Assembly: GCA_021825365.1 (NCBI GenBank)
Contig: JAKAHR010000027.1
Location: 1 to 48,080 of the forward strand
Direction: 5' to 3'
From: Nitrospirota bacterium
GTDB taxonomy: Bacteria > Nitrospirota > Thermodesulfovibrionia > Thermodesulfovibrionales > UBA6898
Length of the DNA stretch: 48,080 nt
The notes under the pieces are model-generated. The model saw only the letters and a list, made by a program, of their open reading frames with translations. It had not been told where the DNA came from and ran no database searches. Below, in pieces: positions 24,241-33,467 of this stretch (its first letter is position 1; each line of letters opens with the position of its first letter). Both the position numbers and the translations under genes were made by a program.

Positions 24241-24597
24241 TTACTCCTCGTCGAGACAGCCCTTGAGGGTATTATTGAGCTCTTCGAGCTTGAAGGGTTT
24301 CTTCAGGATACAGATGCCCTTTTCCCTGAATTCCTCTTCAAGCTCTGCAGTGATAAATGCAGAGCAGACGATAATTTTTGGATGATTGCGGTAATTAACC
24401 ACTTTTTTGATGAGTTCTGTGCCATTTCCCTCAGGCATCCTGAGGTCGATAAAGAGCAGGTCGATATCCCCGGCCTCCAGCTTCGAGGAGGCCTCCATGA
24501 TATTGGCAGCGGTAATGACTTCATGGCCGCTCTTCCTCAGGGCACGGTCCATGAACCACCTCACCAGCTGTTCATCATCAACAACAAGTATCTTCAT
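24241..24597 (-). CDS. Single-domain response regulator
   Basis: 118 residues that are all receiver domain: acidic pair in LVVDDE (4-9), phospho-Asp in DLLFIDLRMPEG (about residue 51), Ser/Thr position in VCSAF and Lys in LKKPF. No output domain. It lies 58 bases behind the NtrC-type regulator on the same strand, so it may be a phosphate shuttle or sink for the same kinase, or act by protein contact. Confidence 0.88.
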   Translation of the reverse strand: MKILVVDDEQLVRWFMDRALRKSGHEVITAANIMEASSKLEAGDIDLLFIDLRMPEGNGTELIKKVVNYRNHPKIIVCSAFITAELEEEFREKGICILKKPFKLEELNNTLKGCLDEE

Positions 24598-24655
24598 GTT
24601 CGTATCATTGTATAGGGTTTACCCGCCTTAATCAACTAGCAAGAAATATGCTCGC

Positions 24656-26044
24656 TCACGGCTTCCCGGGCAAAAATCCGAATTTCTGCATGCGGTACCG
24701 CAGTGCGTCCCTCGTCAGGCTGAGGAGCCGTGCCGCCCGGGTCTGGTTCCACTTCACCTGGTCGAGGGCCTGCCGTATCAGTTCCCTCTCGACCTGCTCG
24801 ATGTCGAGCCCGCCCGGGGGGAGCTTGATGTCCGGCATCCCGGCCGATTCCCTGACCGCGACACCCTCGGAAAGCAGTTCGCCGGGCAGGTGCTCAGGCA
24901 GGATGTACTCTTCATTCTCGAGGATCATCGCCCGCTCTATCACATTCCGCAGTTCGCGGATGTTGCCCGGCCAGGGGTAATGCATGAATGCCTTGCCTGT
25001 TTCCTTGGCAAAGCCTTTCACGTTCTTCTTGAACTCGTCGTTGAATTCGTCGATGAAGTGCTTTGCCAGCACGAGGATGTCGTCCCTGCGCTCCCTGAGG
25101 GCGGGCAGATGGAGCGGGATGATCTTCAGGCGGTAGTAGAGGTCTTCGCGGAACCGCTCGGCCTTCACCTCTTCCAGGAGGTTCTTGTTCGTCGCCGCCA
25201 CGATCCTCAGATCGACCGTAATGTCTTTCACCCCGCCTATCCGCTTGAAGGTCTTGTTCTCGATCACCTTCAGCAGCTTCGCCTGGGTGCTCAGCTTCAT
25301 GTCCGCGATTTCGTCGAGGAAGATCGTTCCCCCGTCTGCCAGTTCGAAGAGACCCTTCTTCATCTGTTTGGCATCGGTAAAGGCCCCCTTCTCGAATCCG
25401 AAAAGCTCGCTTTCGATGAGGGTCTCGGGAAGCGCGGTGCAGTTGATATCCATAAAAGGCCTCTCGGCCCGGGCGCTCTCGTAATGGATCACCTTGGCGA
25501 CGAGGTCCTTGCCGGTGCCGCTTTCACCCTGCAGGAGGATCGTCGTGGCGTCGCTCTTTGAGACCTTCCGTATGAGGTCGCAGACCTTCATCATCTCTTC
25601 GGACCTGCCGATAATGTTCGCAAACCCGTACTGCTGCGACAACTGGGACCGGAACTGGGAGACCTCCTTGCGGAGGGAGACGGTCTCAAGCGCCTTACTG
25701 ATCAGTATCTTGAGCTTGTCCATGTTAAAGGGTTTTTCGACGAAATCATAGGCCCCGATCTTGATCGTCTTGACCGCTGTCTGTATGTCGCCGAAGGCGG
25801 TCACCATGATGATGATGGAATCCTTGTTCTCTTTCTTTATCCCCTCAAGGACGTTGATGCCGGAGATGTCAGGGAGGTGAACGTCGAGGAGCGTGATGTC
25901 GGGCTGTTCATCGCTGAAGAGTTCGAGCCCCTCCATGCCCTTCTCGGCGGTAATGACCGTATACCCCTCCTTGGACAGGTTCTGCTGGAGCGACCAGCGG
26001 AGCAGCTTCTCGTCGTCGACTACCAGGATCTTTGCCCTATCCAC
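24656..26044 (-). CDS. NtrC-family sigma-54 response regulator
   Basis: 462 residues: receiver (about 5-120, phospho-Asp in ITLLDVHLPD), AAA+ sigma-54 activation domain (about 140-375) with Walker A GESGTGKD and Walker B GGTIFLDEIADM, and a Fis-type HTH at the C-terminus (RQALDQVKWNQTRAARLL...). The sigma-54 contact loop reads GAFTDA instead of the canonical GAFTGA, a variation also found in other family members. The GTG start at 26044 lies two bases after the kinase stop, so the pair is a two-component system. Targets would be sigma-54 promoters; one strong candidate lies at the right end of this window. Confidence 0.92.
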   Translation of the reverse strand: MDRAKILVVDDEKLLRWSLQQNLSKEGYTVITAEKGMEGLELFSDEQPDITLLDVHLPDISGINVLEGIKKENKDSIIIMVTAFGDIQTAVKTIKIGAYDFVEKPFNMDKLKILISKALETVSLRKEVSQFRSQLSQQYGFANIIGRSEEMMKVCDLIRKVSKSDATTILLQGESGTGKDLVAKVIHYESARAERPFMDINCTALPETLIESELFGFEKGAFTDAKQMKKGLFELADGGTIFLDEIADMKLSTQAKLLKVIENKTFKRIGGVKDITVDLRIVAATNKNLLEEVKAERFREDLYYRLKIIPLHLPALRERRDDILVLAKHFIDEFNDEFKKNVKGFAKETGKAFMHYPWPGNIRELRNVIERAMILENEEYILPEHLPGELLSEGVAVRESAGMPDIKLPPGGLDIEQVERELIRQALDQVKWNQTRAARLLSLTRDALRYRMQKFGFLPGKP

Positions 26045-26046
26045 CT

Positions 26047-27489
26047 TTATCCCCTCCCGAGGACGATCCGGAAGGTGCTGCCCCTTCCTTCCCTGCTCTC
26101 GAACGTAACTGTTCCCTTATGACTCTCGATAATGTTCCTGCTGATGGCCAGGCCGAGCCCGGTGCCCGAATGCTTCGTCGAGAAGAAAGGCTTGAACACA
26201 TCACCCACCTTCTCCTCGGGGATCCCCCTGCCGGTATCGGAGATCGTAATCTCGACATTCCCTCCCGGCCCGTCCTGCCGGGCGGCCACCGCAAGTTCGC
26301 CGCCTCTGTCCATGGACTGGATGCAATGCGCGGCGATGCTTATCAGGGCCTTCTCCATCTGCTCAGGGTCCACCATGATCTCTGATATGTTATCCGATAC
26401 CGAAGTAATTTTCACGTTCTGCCGGGAAGCCTCGGGATCAAGCGTGTTTCTGACCTTTTCGATAATAGCACGGACGTCCGTGGGAATCAAACTGAGTTCA
26501 GGAGGCCGCGCAAAGAAGAGGAGGTCCTTCACCGCCGTGTCGAGCCTGCCGATCTCCTTGAGCACCTCTCCGGCGATCTCCTTCCGCGGGCTGTCAGCCG
26601 GAAAATCCTCGGCGAGCACCTGCAGGGCGCCGCTGATGCCGGCCAGCGGATTCTTGATCCCGTGGGCAACTGCAGCAGCCAGTTCCCCGATGCTCGCCAT
26701 GCGCTCCACATGAAGGTTCTTGTCGATGGTGCAGCGGGACAGGTCATCCCGGGCCTTCGTCAGCTCCGCGTCGATAGCGTCGATCCCGGCCAGGAGGAGC
26801 GCCAGCTCGTCCTGGCCGGCGGTCCTATGCGGCAGCGCATCGCCTGCGGGGGACTGCCTGATCTTTTCGAGGGCCGCCGAGACGGGCTGCTCCACGAGGC
26901 GGCCGGTGACCCGACGCACGATGACAAAAAGAAGCGCCACCGCGGCCGCCGCCACGAGCAGGATCCTCCGGCCGGCGCCGGCGACCTTCTGCTCCGCAAC
27001 GCGTCCGGAGAGCTCCACGTCGAGTATTCCCCTGATGGTGTCCTTGGCCCCGTGGCACTTCTGGCAGAGAAGGTCGTTCTTTATCGACACGATATGGGAA
27101 TAGACCTCCCTGCCGTCACGCTGTTCCACGTAGTAGAGGGATCTCCCGGGGCCTGATGAGTACGCCTTCAGATAACGGCCGGGGATTCGCCTGCCGGCTT
27201 CGCCCGGAACGGATGAGTTAAGAATGGTCCCGTTTTCCGTGAAGATACGAACCGCCTCGATGTCCTCGGCGACAAGGCTCTCGATGAACCGCTGAAACTC
27301 CTTGCCCCTGCCCTCGATCATCAGGGTCCTGAGGCCGTTTTCGAGAATCTCCGCGATCAGTTCCACCCTGTCCTGCTGGTTGGCGTAGATCCTCTCCCTG
27401 TTGAATTCGAAGACCAGCCAGGAGACCGTTCCGAGGACGGCTATGCTGGCGAGCATTATGGAGAGCGTCAATCTGTTATGCAGACTCAT
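26047..27489 (-). CDS. Membrane histidine kinase with a CxxCH heme-binding sensor domain
   Basis: 480 residues. TM1 about 9-28, an extracytoplasmic domain about 30-172, TM2 about 174-195, then a linker, HisKA with the phospho-acceptor in AAVAHGIKNPLAG, and HATPase_c with DTGRGIPEE and GTGLGLAIS. The sensor domain holds CQKCH at 142-146, a textbook c-type heme attachment motif, in a DUF3365/Tll0287-like setting. It therefore probably carries covalent heme on the periplasmic side and could sense redox state, NO/CO/O2 or heme supply. The gene lies directly downstream of ccsA and resB, whose products attach such hemes, and upstream of its NtrC-type partner. Confidence 0.88.
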   Translation of the reverse strand: MSLHNRLTLSIMLASIAVLGTVSWLVFEFNRERIYANQQDRVELIAEILENGLRTLMIEGRGKEFQRFIESLVAEDIEAVRIFTENGTILNSSVPGEAGRRIPGRYLKAYSSGPGRSLYYVEQRDGREVYSHIVSIKNDLLCQKCHGAKDTIRGILDVELSGRVAEQKVAGAGRRILLVAAAAVALLFVIVRRVTGRLVEQPVSAALEKIRQSPAGDALPHRTAGQDELALLLAGIDAIDAELTKARDDLSRCTIDKNLHVERMASIGELAAAVAHGIKNPLAGISGALQVLAEDFPADSPRKEIAGEVLKEIGRLDTAVKDLLFFARPPELSLIPTDVRAIIEKVRNTLDPEASRQNVKITSVSDNISEIMVDPEQMEKALISIAAHCIQSMDRGGELAVAARQDGPGGNVEITISDTGRGIPEEKVGDVFKPFFSTKHSGTGLGLAISRNIIESHKGTVTFESREGRGSTFRIVLGRG

Positions 27490-27554
27490 GGGCCGAGCGA
27501 TCCCGTTTATACTGTAAGCCCTCCGGGGGCCTGTATCCGGTCTGGATGTGAAAC

Positions 27555-28640
27555 CTACTGTGAGCCGTAGCTATGCAGGCCCGAGAGAAGGAGGTTCACC
27601 CCGAGGTAGGTGAAGATCACCGCGACAAACCCCAGGACGGCGACCATGGCGACCTTCTTTCCCTTCCAGCCGCGCATCAGCCTGCTGTGGAGGTAGAAGG
27701 CGTAGAAAAACCAGGTGATGAGGGACCAGGTCTCCTTCGGGTCCCACGACCAGTACTTTCCCCATGCCTGGTCCGCCCAGATGGCGCCGAAGATGAGTCC
27801 ACCCAGCGTGAAGATGGGAAATCCCATCGCGATGCTCTTGTAGGTGATGTCGTCGAGCGTTTCAGCCGACAGATCGAAACTGCCGACGATCTTCCTGAGG
27901 ACGCCGCCGTAACGCCAGATACCATACAGGAGGCCCGCCGCCACGGCCAGGCTCAGAACCGAGACGAAGCCCGAGCCGCTTCGGAACGACGCCCTGAAGA
28001 GGTAGCTTCTGATGAGTTCCTCCTGGCTCTTCACCGCGAACTTGAAGGTCAGGTAGTCAAGCCCCATCGCCGCCAGGACGATGACGAATATGCCCATGGT
28101 GACCGTCCAGAAGATGTAGGAAGGATCATTCCTCTTCTCGGTCTTCACGATCAGATACATCAGCCCGGTGCTGAAGGAGATGGCGAAGAGGGCGTATGAG
28201 ATGAAGCTCATCATCACGTGCACGAGGAGCCAGTTCGACTGGAGGGCAGGGACGAGGGGCTGGATGTTCGTCGACATGCCGGATATGTCTATGAAGGCAA
28301 GAACAAGGCTGGCGATGGGAGTCACAAATGCGCCGAACGACCGCGTCCGGTATCTGAACTCGATGATCAGGTACGCCAGGATGAGACACCAGACGAAAAA
28401 GATGAGAGATTCGTACAGATTGGTGAGAGGGATCGCCCTGAGAATGCCCATCTGTCCGATCTCGTAGAATTCCTTCCACCGGAGCAGGATCGCGAAGGTC
28501 TGGGCGACAAAGCCCGCCATGGTGAGGGTGGTCGCTATGACGCCCACCTGGTTCCTCCTGAAGGCGAGATACGCTATATAGAGGATCATCGCAAAGACGT
28601 AGGCTACAGTCGATAATCCAAATAGGACGGAGCTGTTCAT
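27555..28640 (-). CDS. ccsA: Cytochrome c biogenesis protein CcsA (ResC/CcsB-type)
   Basis: 361 residues with about eight transmembrane helices and the tryptophan-rich heme-handling signature WGKYWSWDPKETWSLITW near the C-terminus (about 290-310). With ResB it forms the System II heme exporter/synthetase that joins heme to CxxCH apocytochromes on the outer side of the inner membrane. The start codon overlaps the resB stop by four bases (ATGA), and AGGGGGAA precedes it. Confidence 0.93.
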   Translation of the reverse strand: MNSSVLFGLSTVAYVFAMILYIAYLAFRRNQVGVIATTLTMAGFVAQTFAILLRWKEFYEIGQMGILRAIPLTNLYESLIFFVWCLILAYLIIEFRYRTRSFGAFVTPIASLVLAFIDISGMSTNIQPLVPALQSNWLLVHVMMSFISYALFAISFSTGLMYLIVKTEKRNDPSYIFWTVTMGIFVIVLAAMGLDYLTFKFAVKSQEELIRSYLFRASFRSGSGFVSVLSLAVAAGLLYGIWRYGGVLRKIVGSFDLSAETLDDITYKSIAMGFPIFTLGGLIFGAIWADQAWGKYWSWDPKETWSLITWFFYAFYLHSRLMRGWKGKKVAMVAVLGFVAVIFTYLGVNLLLSGLHSYGSQ

Positions 28641-30070
28641 TTGGTTCCCCCTTTGTTGCCCGCTGCGAGCATGCCCGCCAGCTTCTCAATAGTTCTTTCG
28701 AAGGCCGCCCTGTTCCGGTGGGCAGATGCGGCGATGAGCACCTTCGACTGGCCCTTCTCCTCGGATATGTTCACCCATATCCGGCGGTGGCTCATGAAGA
28801 AGGTGATATAGAGTCCGATGGCCATGGTAAGACAGCCAAGGTAGACGATCCAGACACCCGGGTCTTTCCTGACCTGCATGCCCGTATACCGGACCCCCCA
28901 GAAATTGAGGAACTCAACCCGGTTGCCGTCGGGGAGCTGCCATGTCCGGGGAAGCCTCTTGAAGACCCAGCCTGAGAACCTCTGGCTCGGCCCGGTGAAC
29001 TCGATGTAGAGCGCAGGGTTTGTCATGTTCTCCTCATAGGTGAACGGCCTGCCGTTCTGGTCGACCGAGAGGGCCGGACTGAAATTGACGATCCTGCCCT
29101 GTATCCCGGTGCCGGGTATGGTGAAGGTATCGCCGACCCTCGCCTGGATTTCCTCGCTCTTGCCGTCCTTGGATACCGCACGCAGGATGGCTACGCCGTG
29201 CGCGGCGCTGTCAGGAACCGTGCCGAAGCTCGACTGGTAAAAGGTGATGCCCTCGAAGGTAAGCGGATCGTTCACCACGATCGACTTTTGCATGACCACC
29301 TTCCCGCCCTGGAGGACCGTCAGCCAGCTCTTGTACGCCTTGGGCATATCGCTCTCCCCGTAATATTCCACGTCAAAATTGTCGCACCGGATATCGAAAC
29401 CGAGGGGGATCTCCTTTCCGCCCTCCTTGTAGGCGACAGAGGATGTCTGTCCCTCCGGAAGGTTAAGAAAGGCGTTAAAGCCGAAGAAGACACCGATGAT
29501 CGCGCCGGCTATGATGACGAGGATGCTCAGGTGAGTCATGTAGACTCCCAGCCTCGTATAGTTGCCCTTTTCAGCGTACACCTGGCGGTCCTTGTCCATC
29601 TCCGCCTGCACCGGCTTGAAGCCTATCGCCTTCAGGGAGGCGGACACCTGATCAGCCGCCCCGCCCTTTCCCTTCATCGTCAGGGTCCTCTTGATCGACA
29701 TCTTCTCGAGATGGTCCGGGGTCAGCGCATGGATCGGAGCGGTGACGAGCTTCCATATCCTCGGAAGGCGGTCAATCGAGCAGATGATGAGGTTTGCGCA
29801 AAAGAGAAACAGCAGGGTGAGGAACCACCAGGAGTGGTACATATCGAGGAAGCCGAGCCTGCTGAAGAATTCGTATGCAGCGGGAGCGGCCGCTTCCCCG
29901 ACGAACTTCACGAGTATCCTGATGTTCTTGGCCGGCTCGGCGTTTTGTTCGAGCACCGTGCCGACCATGGAGGTGAGAGCGATGACGGCGAAGATGACCG
30001 CCGCCAGTTTCACGGATGCGAAGACATCCCATATCTTGTCTACAAAGGTCTTCTGCTTACCTGTTTCCAT
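28637..30070 (-). CDS. resB: Cytochrome c biogenesis protein ResB
   Basis: 477 residues. TM helices lie at about 15-36, 79-100 and 180-205, a large periplasmic domain spans about 215-410, and a last TM is near 415-435. The VKLAAVIFAVIALTSMVGTVLEQN opening (cited in part) and the FYQSSFG stretch are typical of ResB/Ccs1. It is the partner of the following ccsA gene in System II cytochrome c maturation. TGGAGAT precedes the ATG, and TATTAT about 35 bases upstream may be its -10. Confidence 0.93.
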   Translation of the reverse strand: METGKQKTFVDKIWDVFASVKLAAVIFAVIALTSMVGTVLEQNAEPAKNIRILVKFVGEAAAPAAYEFFSRLGFLDMYHSWWFLTLLFLFCANLIICSIDRLPRIWKLVTAPIHALTPDHLEKMSIKRTLTMKGKGGAADQVSASLKAIGFKPVQAEMDKDRQVYAEKGNYTRLGVYMTHLSILVIIAGAIIGVFFGFNAFLNLPEGQTSSVAYKEGGKEIPLGFDIRCDNFDVEYYGESDMPKAYKSWLTVLQGGKVVMQKSIVVNDPLTFEGITFYQSSFGTVPDSAAHGVAILRAVSKDGKSEEIQARVGDTFTIPGTGIQGRIVNFSPALSVDQNGRPFTYEENMTNPALYIEFTGPSQRFSGWVFKRLPRTWQLPDGNRVEFLNFWGVRYTGMQVRKDPGVWIVYLGCLTMAIGLYITFFMSHRRIWVNISEEKGQSKVLIAASAHRNRAAFERTIEKLAGMLAAGNKGGTK

Positions 30071-30133
30071 TACCGGATCTCCAGAGAATAGTTATTTATA
30101 ATAGACCAAGACTTTCCTACAAAACAAGGCATA

Positions 30134-30646
30134 TCAGCCTTCAGGCCCCCTTTTCCGGCTGAGCACCTTCGGCCTGTCCCTCCGCGCATTGACGATGCAG
30201 AGAAAACCGAAAGGCCGGTCATACGGATTCACGAGCTGATGAACCTCGCCGGGTGCGATGTATACCGTGTCCATGAAGTCCATGATGCGCTTCTTCCGGC
30301 CGAATTTCACGGCCCCCCTTCCCCTTATGCAAATGACCACGTGCTCGTGGCGGTGCCACTCAAGGCTGCTCCGGCCGGACGGCGCGATCTCGAAATACCT
30401 GACATGGAACCTGCTGGACTCACCACGGTTGCCGACAAGCACCCGCCTGACGATCCCCGCCCATCCGCCGGCCGCAGTCTTGTACGGCTCATCGATGACA
30501 CCGGTCCATCGCATATCGCCACGGTGCCGGTAAAAGGCGCTCCGGTTATCGCCCGGCACCTTTTTACCTGCGCGGGAGGGAAGATCGCAGAATGACTTTC
30601 CCGCCGCGCTCCCCTTCTTCCTGCCGGGTCCCCTGCTATTCTTCAT
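30134..30646 (-). CDS. Cupin-domain protein
   Basis: 170 residues. The single cupin barrel (about 70-155) has the metal-ligand pattern EWHRHEHVVICIRGRG followed by D.VYIAPGEVHQLVNP. A basic N-terminal extension of about 45 residues is unusual. If the internal Met at 30514 were used the protein would be only the cupin, but the first ATG overlaps the dehydrogenase stop as ATGA, which favours the long form. No reaction can be assigned; small cupins serve as isomerases, dioxygenases or sensors. It is translationally coupled to the zinc dehydrogenase. Confidence 0.8.
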   Translation of the reverse strand: MKNSRGPGRKKGSAAGKSFCDLPSRAGKKVPGDNRSAFYRHRGDMRWTGVIDEPYKTAAGGWAGIVRRVLVGNRGESSRFHVRYFEIAPSGRSSLEWHRHEHVVICIRGRGAVKFGRKKRIMDFMDTVYIAPGEVHQLVNPYDRPFGFLCIVNARRDRPKVLSRKRGPEG

Positions 30647-31674
30647 GGCTCACCGAAGACGATGAGGGACTTCAGCGATTCCCCTGCCCGGGAGGTGAGC
30701 CTGAACGCCTCGGCTACCCCTTCCAGCGGGAATCGGTGGGTGACGATCCTGTCGGCTGAAACGACCCTCTTCCGGATGAGTTCCGCCGCGTCCGCGGTAT
30801 CGGCGGGACCGCATGAATAGCTCGTAACGATAGAGATGTCGTTGAAATACAGATGATTGGGGTCAACCGTGAGTACCTCTCCCGGCCTGGCCGGCGTGAA
30901 GAAGAGCACCGTCCCTCCGGGCCGGACACACCGGAGTCCCTCTGCCATCGCGCTTACGCTGTTTGGTCCGACGATCACCAGTTCAGCCATCTCGTTGCCG
31001 GTCTTTTCCGCAAGGCCCTTCTGCAGATCAGTCGCCGAGACATCGATGACCTCGTCAGCGCCGAGGGCAAGGGCCTTATCCAGCCGGTATCGCACCCTGT
31101 CCGCCCCGATGATCCTTCCTGCCCCGTTATTGCGGGCAACGAGGATGTTCAGCATGCCCATCACCCCCAGGCCGATCACGAGGACCGTATCTCCCCGCCT
31201 GGGCCGGGCGCGTCTGAGCCCCTTGACAACACAGGCGACCGGCTCGATGAGGGTCGCATCTTCGTAGCTCATTTCTTCCGGCAGGGTGAAAGTGTCGTGA
31301 TCGAGATTCACGGAAGGGATGAGGATGTACTCAGCCATCCCGCCGGGGATGATCCCCGATGCCCTCCAGGCGGGACATTGCACATAGTCCCCCCTGGTGC
31401 AGTATCTGCAGGAAAAGCACGGGGCATGATGGTGGGCAAATACCCTGTTGCCGGTCCTGAAGGAGGTCACCTCTTCACCCACCCTGACTATCTCCCCTGC
31501 AGGCTCGTGGCCCAGGACAAGGGGGGCCTTCTTCTCGATATACCACGGCATCACGTCGCCTGAGCAGATCCCGCACGCCCGGGTCTTCATGAGAGCATCG
31601 CGCGGCCCCACCTCGGGAACGGGCATCTCCTCTATGCGGATATCGTTGAAGCTGTAGAGCCGGGCGACCTTCAT
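30643..31674 (-). CDS. Zinc-dependent medium-chain alcohol dehydrogenase
   Basis: 343 residues from the Met at 31674 (MKVARLYSFNDIRIEE matches family starts; an upstream ATG at 31695 adds seven residues). Catalytic zinc ligands are the Cys in CGICSGD and the His in LGHEPAGE. The structural zinc lobe is CFSCRYCTRGDYVQC with four Cys. The Rossmann motif is VIGLGVMGML. The specific substrate (polyol, threonine or other alcohol) is not evident. It is the first gene of a pair with the cupin. Confidence 0.88.
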   Translation of the reverse strand: MKVARLYSFNDIRIEEMPVPEVGPRDALMKTRACGICSGDVMPWYIEKKAPLVLGHEPAGEIVRVGEEVTSFRTGNRVFAHHHAPCFSCRYCTRGDYVQCPAWRASGIIPGGMAEYILIPSVNLDHDTFTLPEEMSYEDATLIEPVACVVKGLRRARPRRGDTVLVIGLGVMGMLNILVARNNGAGRIIGADRVRYRLDKALALGADEVIDVSATDLQKGLAEKTGNEMAELVIVGPNSVSAMAEGLRCVRPGGTVLFFTPARPGEVLTVDPNHLYFNDISIVTSYSCGPADTADAAELIRKRVVSADRIVTHRFPLEGVAEAFRLTSRAGESLKSLIVFGEP

Positions 31675-31831
31675 CTGCACCGCATATTGTAGCATTTCCC
31701 CGGTGTCCCGTCATATCGGAAGCCGGGGGCACCGGCCGGCATCTTCCGGCATCAGCGCCCCGCGGAAGGGAGCACAGGAATTGCTGGCAAAGCACGCAAC
31801 GACGAGTTACGATAGAGACAGGAACATGCCC

Positions 31832-32098
31832 ATGGATTCCCGCAGCCCTGATCGGAAAAATAGGATACGCGTCCTGTCGTACGCCGGATACCGCTCGGAG
31901 GAGTCCCCGCGGACACTCGTCATCGGCGAAAAGTCCGTCTCCGTGCAGTCAATCCTGGAGCGGTGGGTTGAGGAGGGCATAACGGGTCGGGACAGGAAGA
32001 TGTTTTTCAGGGTTATCGGCGAGGACGGCCTCCTGTACCTTATCTCGTATGATGAGGATTCCGGCGGGTGGTATCTCGAGAAGATCGCGACCGCCTAG
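31832..32098 (+). CDS. Small protein resembling DUF6504
   Basis: 88 residues from the second of two close ATGs, with AGGA about eight bases upstream. The sequence RVLSYAGYRSEESPRTL...SVQSILERWVEEG...FFRVIGEDGLLYLISYDE...WYLEK fits a small family of bacterial proteins with a conserved RW and DG..Y.L pattern. Function unknown. It lies divergently from the first dehydrogenase and convergent with the second, eight bases apart from it. Confidence 0.65.
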   Translation: MDSRSPDRKNRIRVLSYAGYRSEESPRTLVIGEKSVSVQSILERWVEEGITGRDRKMFFRVIGEDGLLYLISYDEDSGGWYLEKIATA

Positions 32099-32106
32099 GG
32101 GGTCCT

Positions 32107-33123
32107 TCAGGGGGTCAGCGCGTACTTGACGCCCTCGCCTCGTGCAAGGCGGCCAAAGACCTCGCTGATCGACTCCAGGGGATAGGTGTCCGAGATGAGG
32201 CGCCTGACGTTGATCTTCCTGTCTTTCAGGAGTTTATACGACCTCTTCACATCATCAGGGGTAAAATGGAAGGTCCCCCTGAGCGTGATCTCATCGTAGT
32301 GGAGCCGGTCAGCCTTGTAGCGTACTGTCGTGCCCCCCTTGCAGCCTCCGAAAAGGACGACCGTCCCTCCCTTGCGGATGTAGTCGACCGCCGCCTCCCA
32401 GATGCCCGGCTGGCCGGTGCACTCAAAGACATAGTCAACGCCGATTCCGCCGGTCAGATCACGGACGGACTTTATGGTCTGGGTGGGGTCAAAGACTAGA
32501 TCAGCGCCCAGCGCCTTTGCCGTCTTGAGCCGTCCCTCTTCGAGTCCGGTGATAAGGACCTTCGCCCCCTTTGCCTTTGCCAGCAGCACATGCAGCAGCC
32601 CGATCGGTCCGGCGCCGATGACAAAGACGACATCCTTCTTTCCGATGCCGAACGGCTCCATGCCGTGCAGGACGCAGGCCAGGGGCTCCAGGAATGCCGC
32701 CTCCTTGAACCCCAGACCCTCCGGCTTCCTGAAGGCATTTTGCCTGACGACATGCTGCGGAAGGAGAATATATTCGGCAAAGGCGCCGAGCGCCTTGGTG
32801 GACATCAGGTTCGTGCAGAGGTTATAAATACCCTTCTTGCAGTATGCGCATGACAGGCAGGGCGCACTGTGCACCGCCATGATGGCATCACCCTCCCTGA
32901 ACGTCTTCACCCCTTTGCCCTTCTCGACGATCACGCCCGAAAATTCGTGGCCAAAGGGGCCGGGCATCGGTATCAGGGAATGGCCCCGCAAGAAGGCCTT
33001 CAGGTCCGTGCCGCAGGTGAGCGCGGCCTTTATCTTCACCAGCACCTCACCCTCGCCCGGCTCGGGCATGGGTATATCCCTGAGGTCGATCCTGCCGGGC
33101 TCCGTGAGTATCGCCGCCTGCAT
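32107..33123 (-). CDS. Second zinc-dependent medium-chain alcohol dehydrogenase
   Basis: 338 residues. Catalytic zinc ligands are the Cys in LTCGTDLK and the His in PFGHEFSGVI. The structural zinc lobe is CLSCAYCKKGIYNLC. The nucleotide site is VIGAGPIGLLHVLLAKAKG. It resembles the sorbitol/threonine dehydrogenase branch and is only distantly like the other dehydrogenase in this window, so it is not a recent duplicate. It starts two bases after the stop of the small membrane-protein gene. Substrate unknown. Confidence 0.88.
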   Translation of the reverse strand: MQAAILTEPGRIDLRDIPMPEPGEGEVLVKIKAALTCGTDLKAFLRGHSLIPMPGPFGHEFSGVIVEKGKGVKTFREGDAIMAVHSAPCLSCAYCKKGIYNLCTNLMSTKALGAFAEYILLPQHVVRQNAFRKPEGLGFKEAAFLEPLACVLHGMEPFGIGKKDVVFVIGAGPIGLLHVLLAKAKGAKVLITGLEEGRLKTAKALGADLVFDPTQTIKSVRDLTGGIGVDYVFECTGQPGIWEAAVDYIRKGGTVVLFGGCKGGTTVRYKADRLHYDEITLRGTFHFTPDDVKRSYKLLKDRKINVRRLISDTYPLESISEVFGRLARGEGVKYALTP

Positions 33124-33125
33124 GC

Positions 33126-33395
33126 TCAGAACTCGATCTTGCCGCCGGCGATCTGACCAATCAGCGCCGCAGCCACAAAGACGGGCACATAACGGAAGCC
33201 GACATGGGCCGATACCCTCGCCAGAAAGATAAGAGGGATCGGCAGGTGGATGCAGAGGAACCAGGCGAGGGAAAACTTCCTCGTCCGGTTCCTGAGGAAG
33301 CCGAAGAACAGGTTGAGCATCACCGTCAGGGAGAAGAGCCCGGCGATGAGTGCCAGCTGTGTCGTCATATCCATGGCCATGTAGTCTTCAATCAT
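33126..33395 (-). CDS. Small membrane protein, unknown
   Basis: Up to 89 residues with two or three hydrophobic segments (about 11-31, 43-60 and 69-84) separated by a basic RNRTRK loop. Four Met codons near the start make the exact N-terminus uncertain. It lies two bases before the zinc dehydrogenase on the same strand, so the two are one transcript. No family recognised. Confidence 0.65.
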   Translation of the reverse strand: MIEDYMAMDMTTQLALIAGLFSLTVMLNLFFGFLRNRTRKFSLAWFLCIHLPIPLIFLARVSAHVGFRYVPVFVAAALIGQIAGGKIEF

Positions 33396-33467
33396 TTTTA
33401 AAAGCGCCTGATTTCATTTTATCCGAACAAGTTATTAAAATATACCCCAAAAAAACAGGATACCGCA

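Noticed and set aside
22059..24385. Long plus-strand frames (381 and 340 codons) opposite the ceramide genes
   Set aside because: The minus-strand genes carry catalytic motifs and coupled starts; the plus frames do not.
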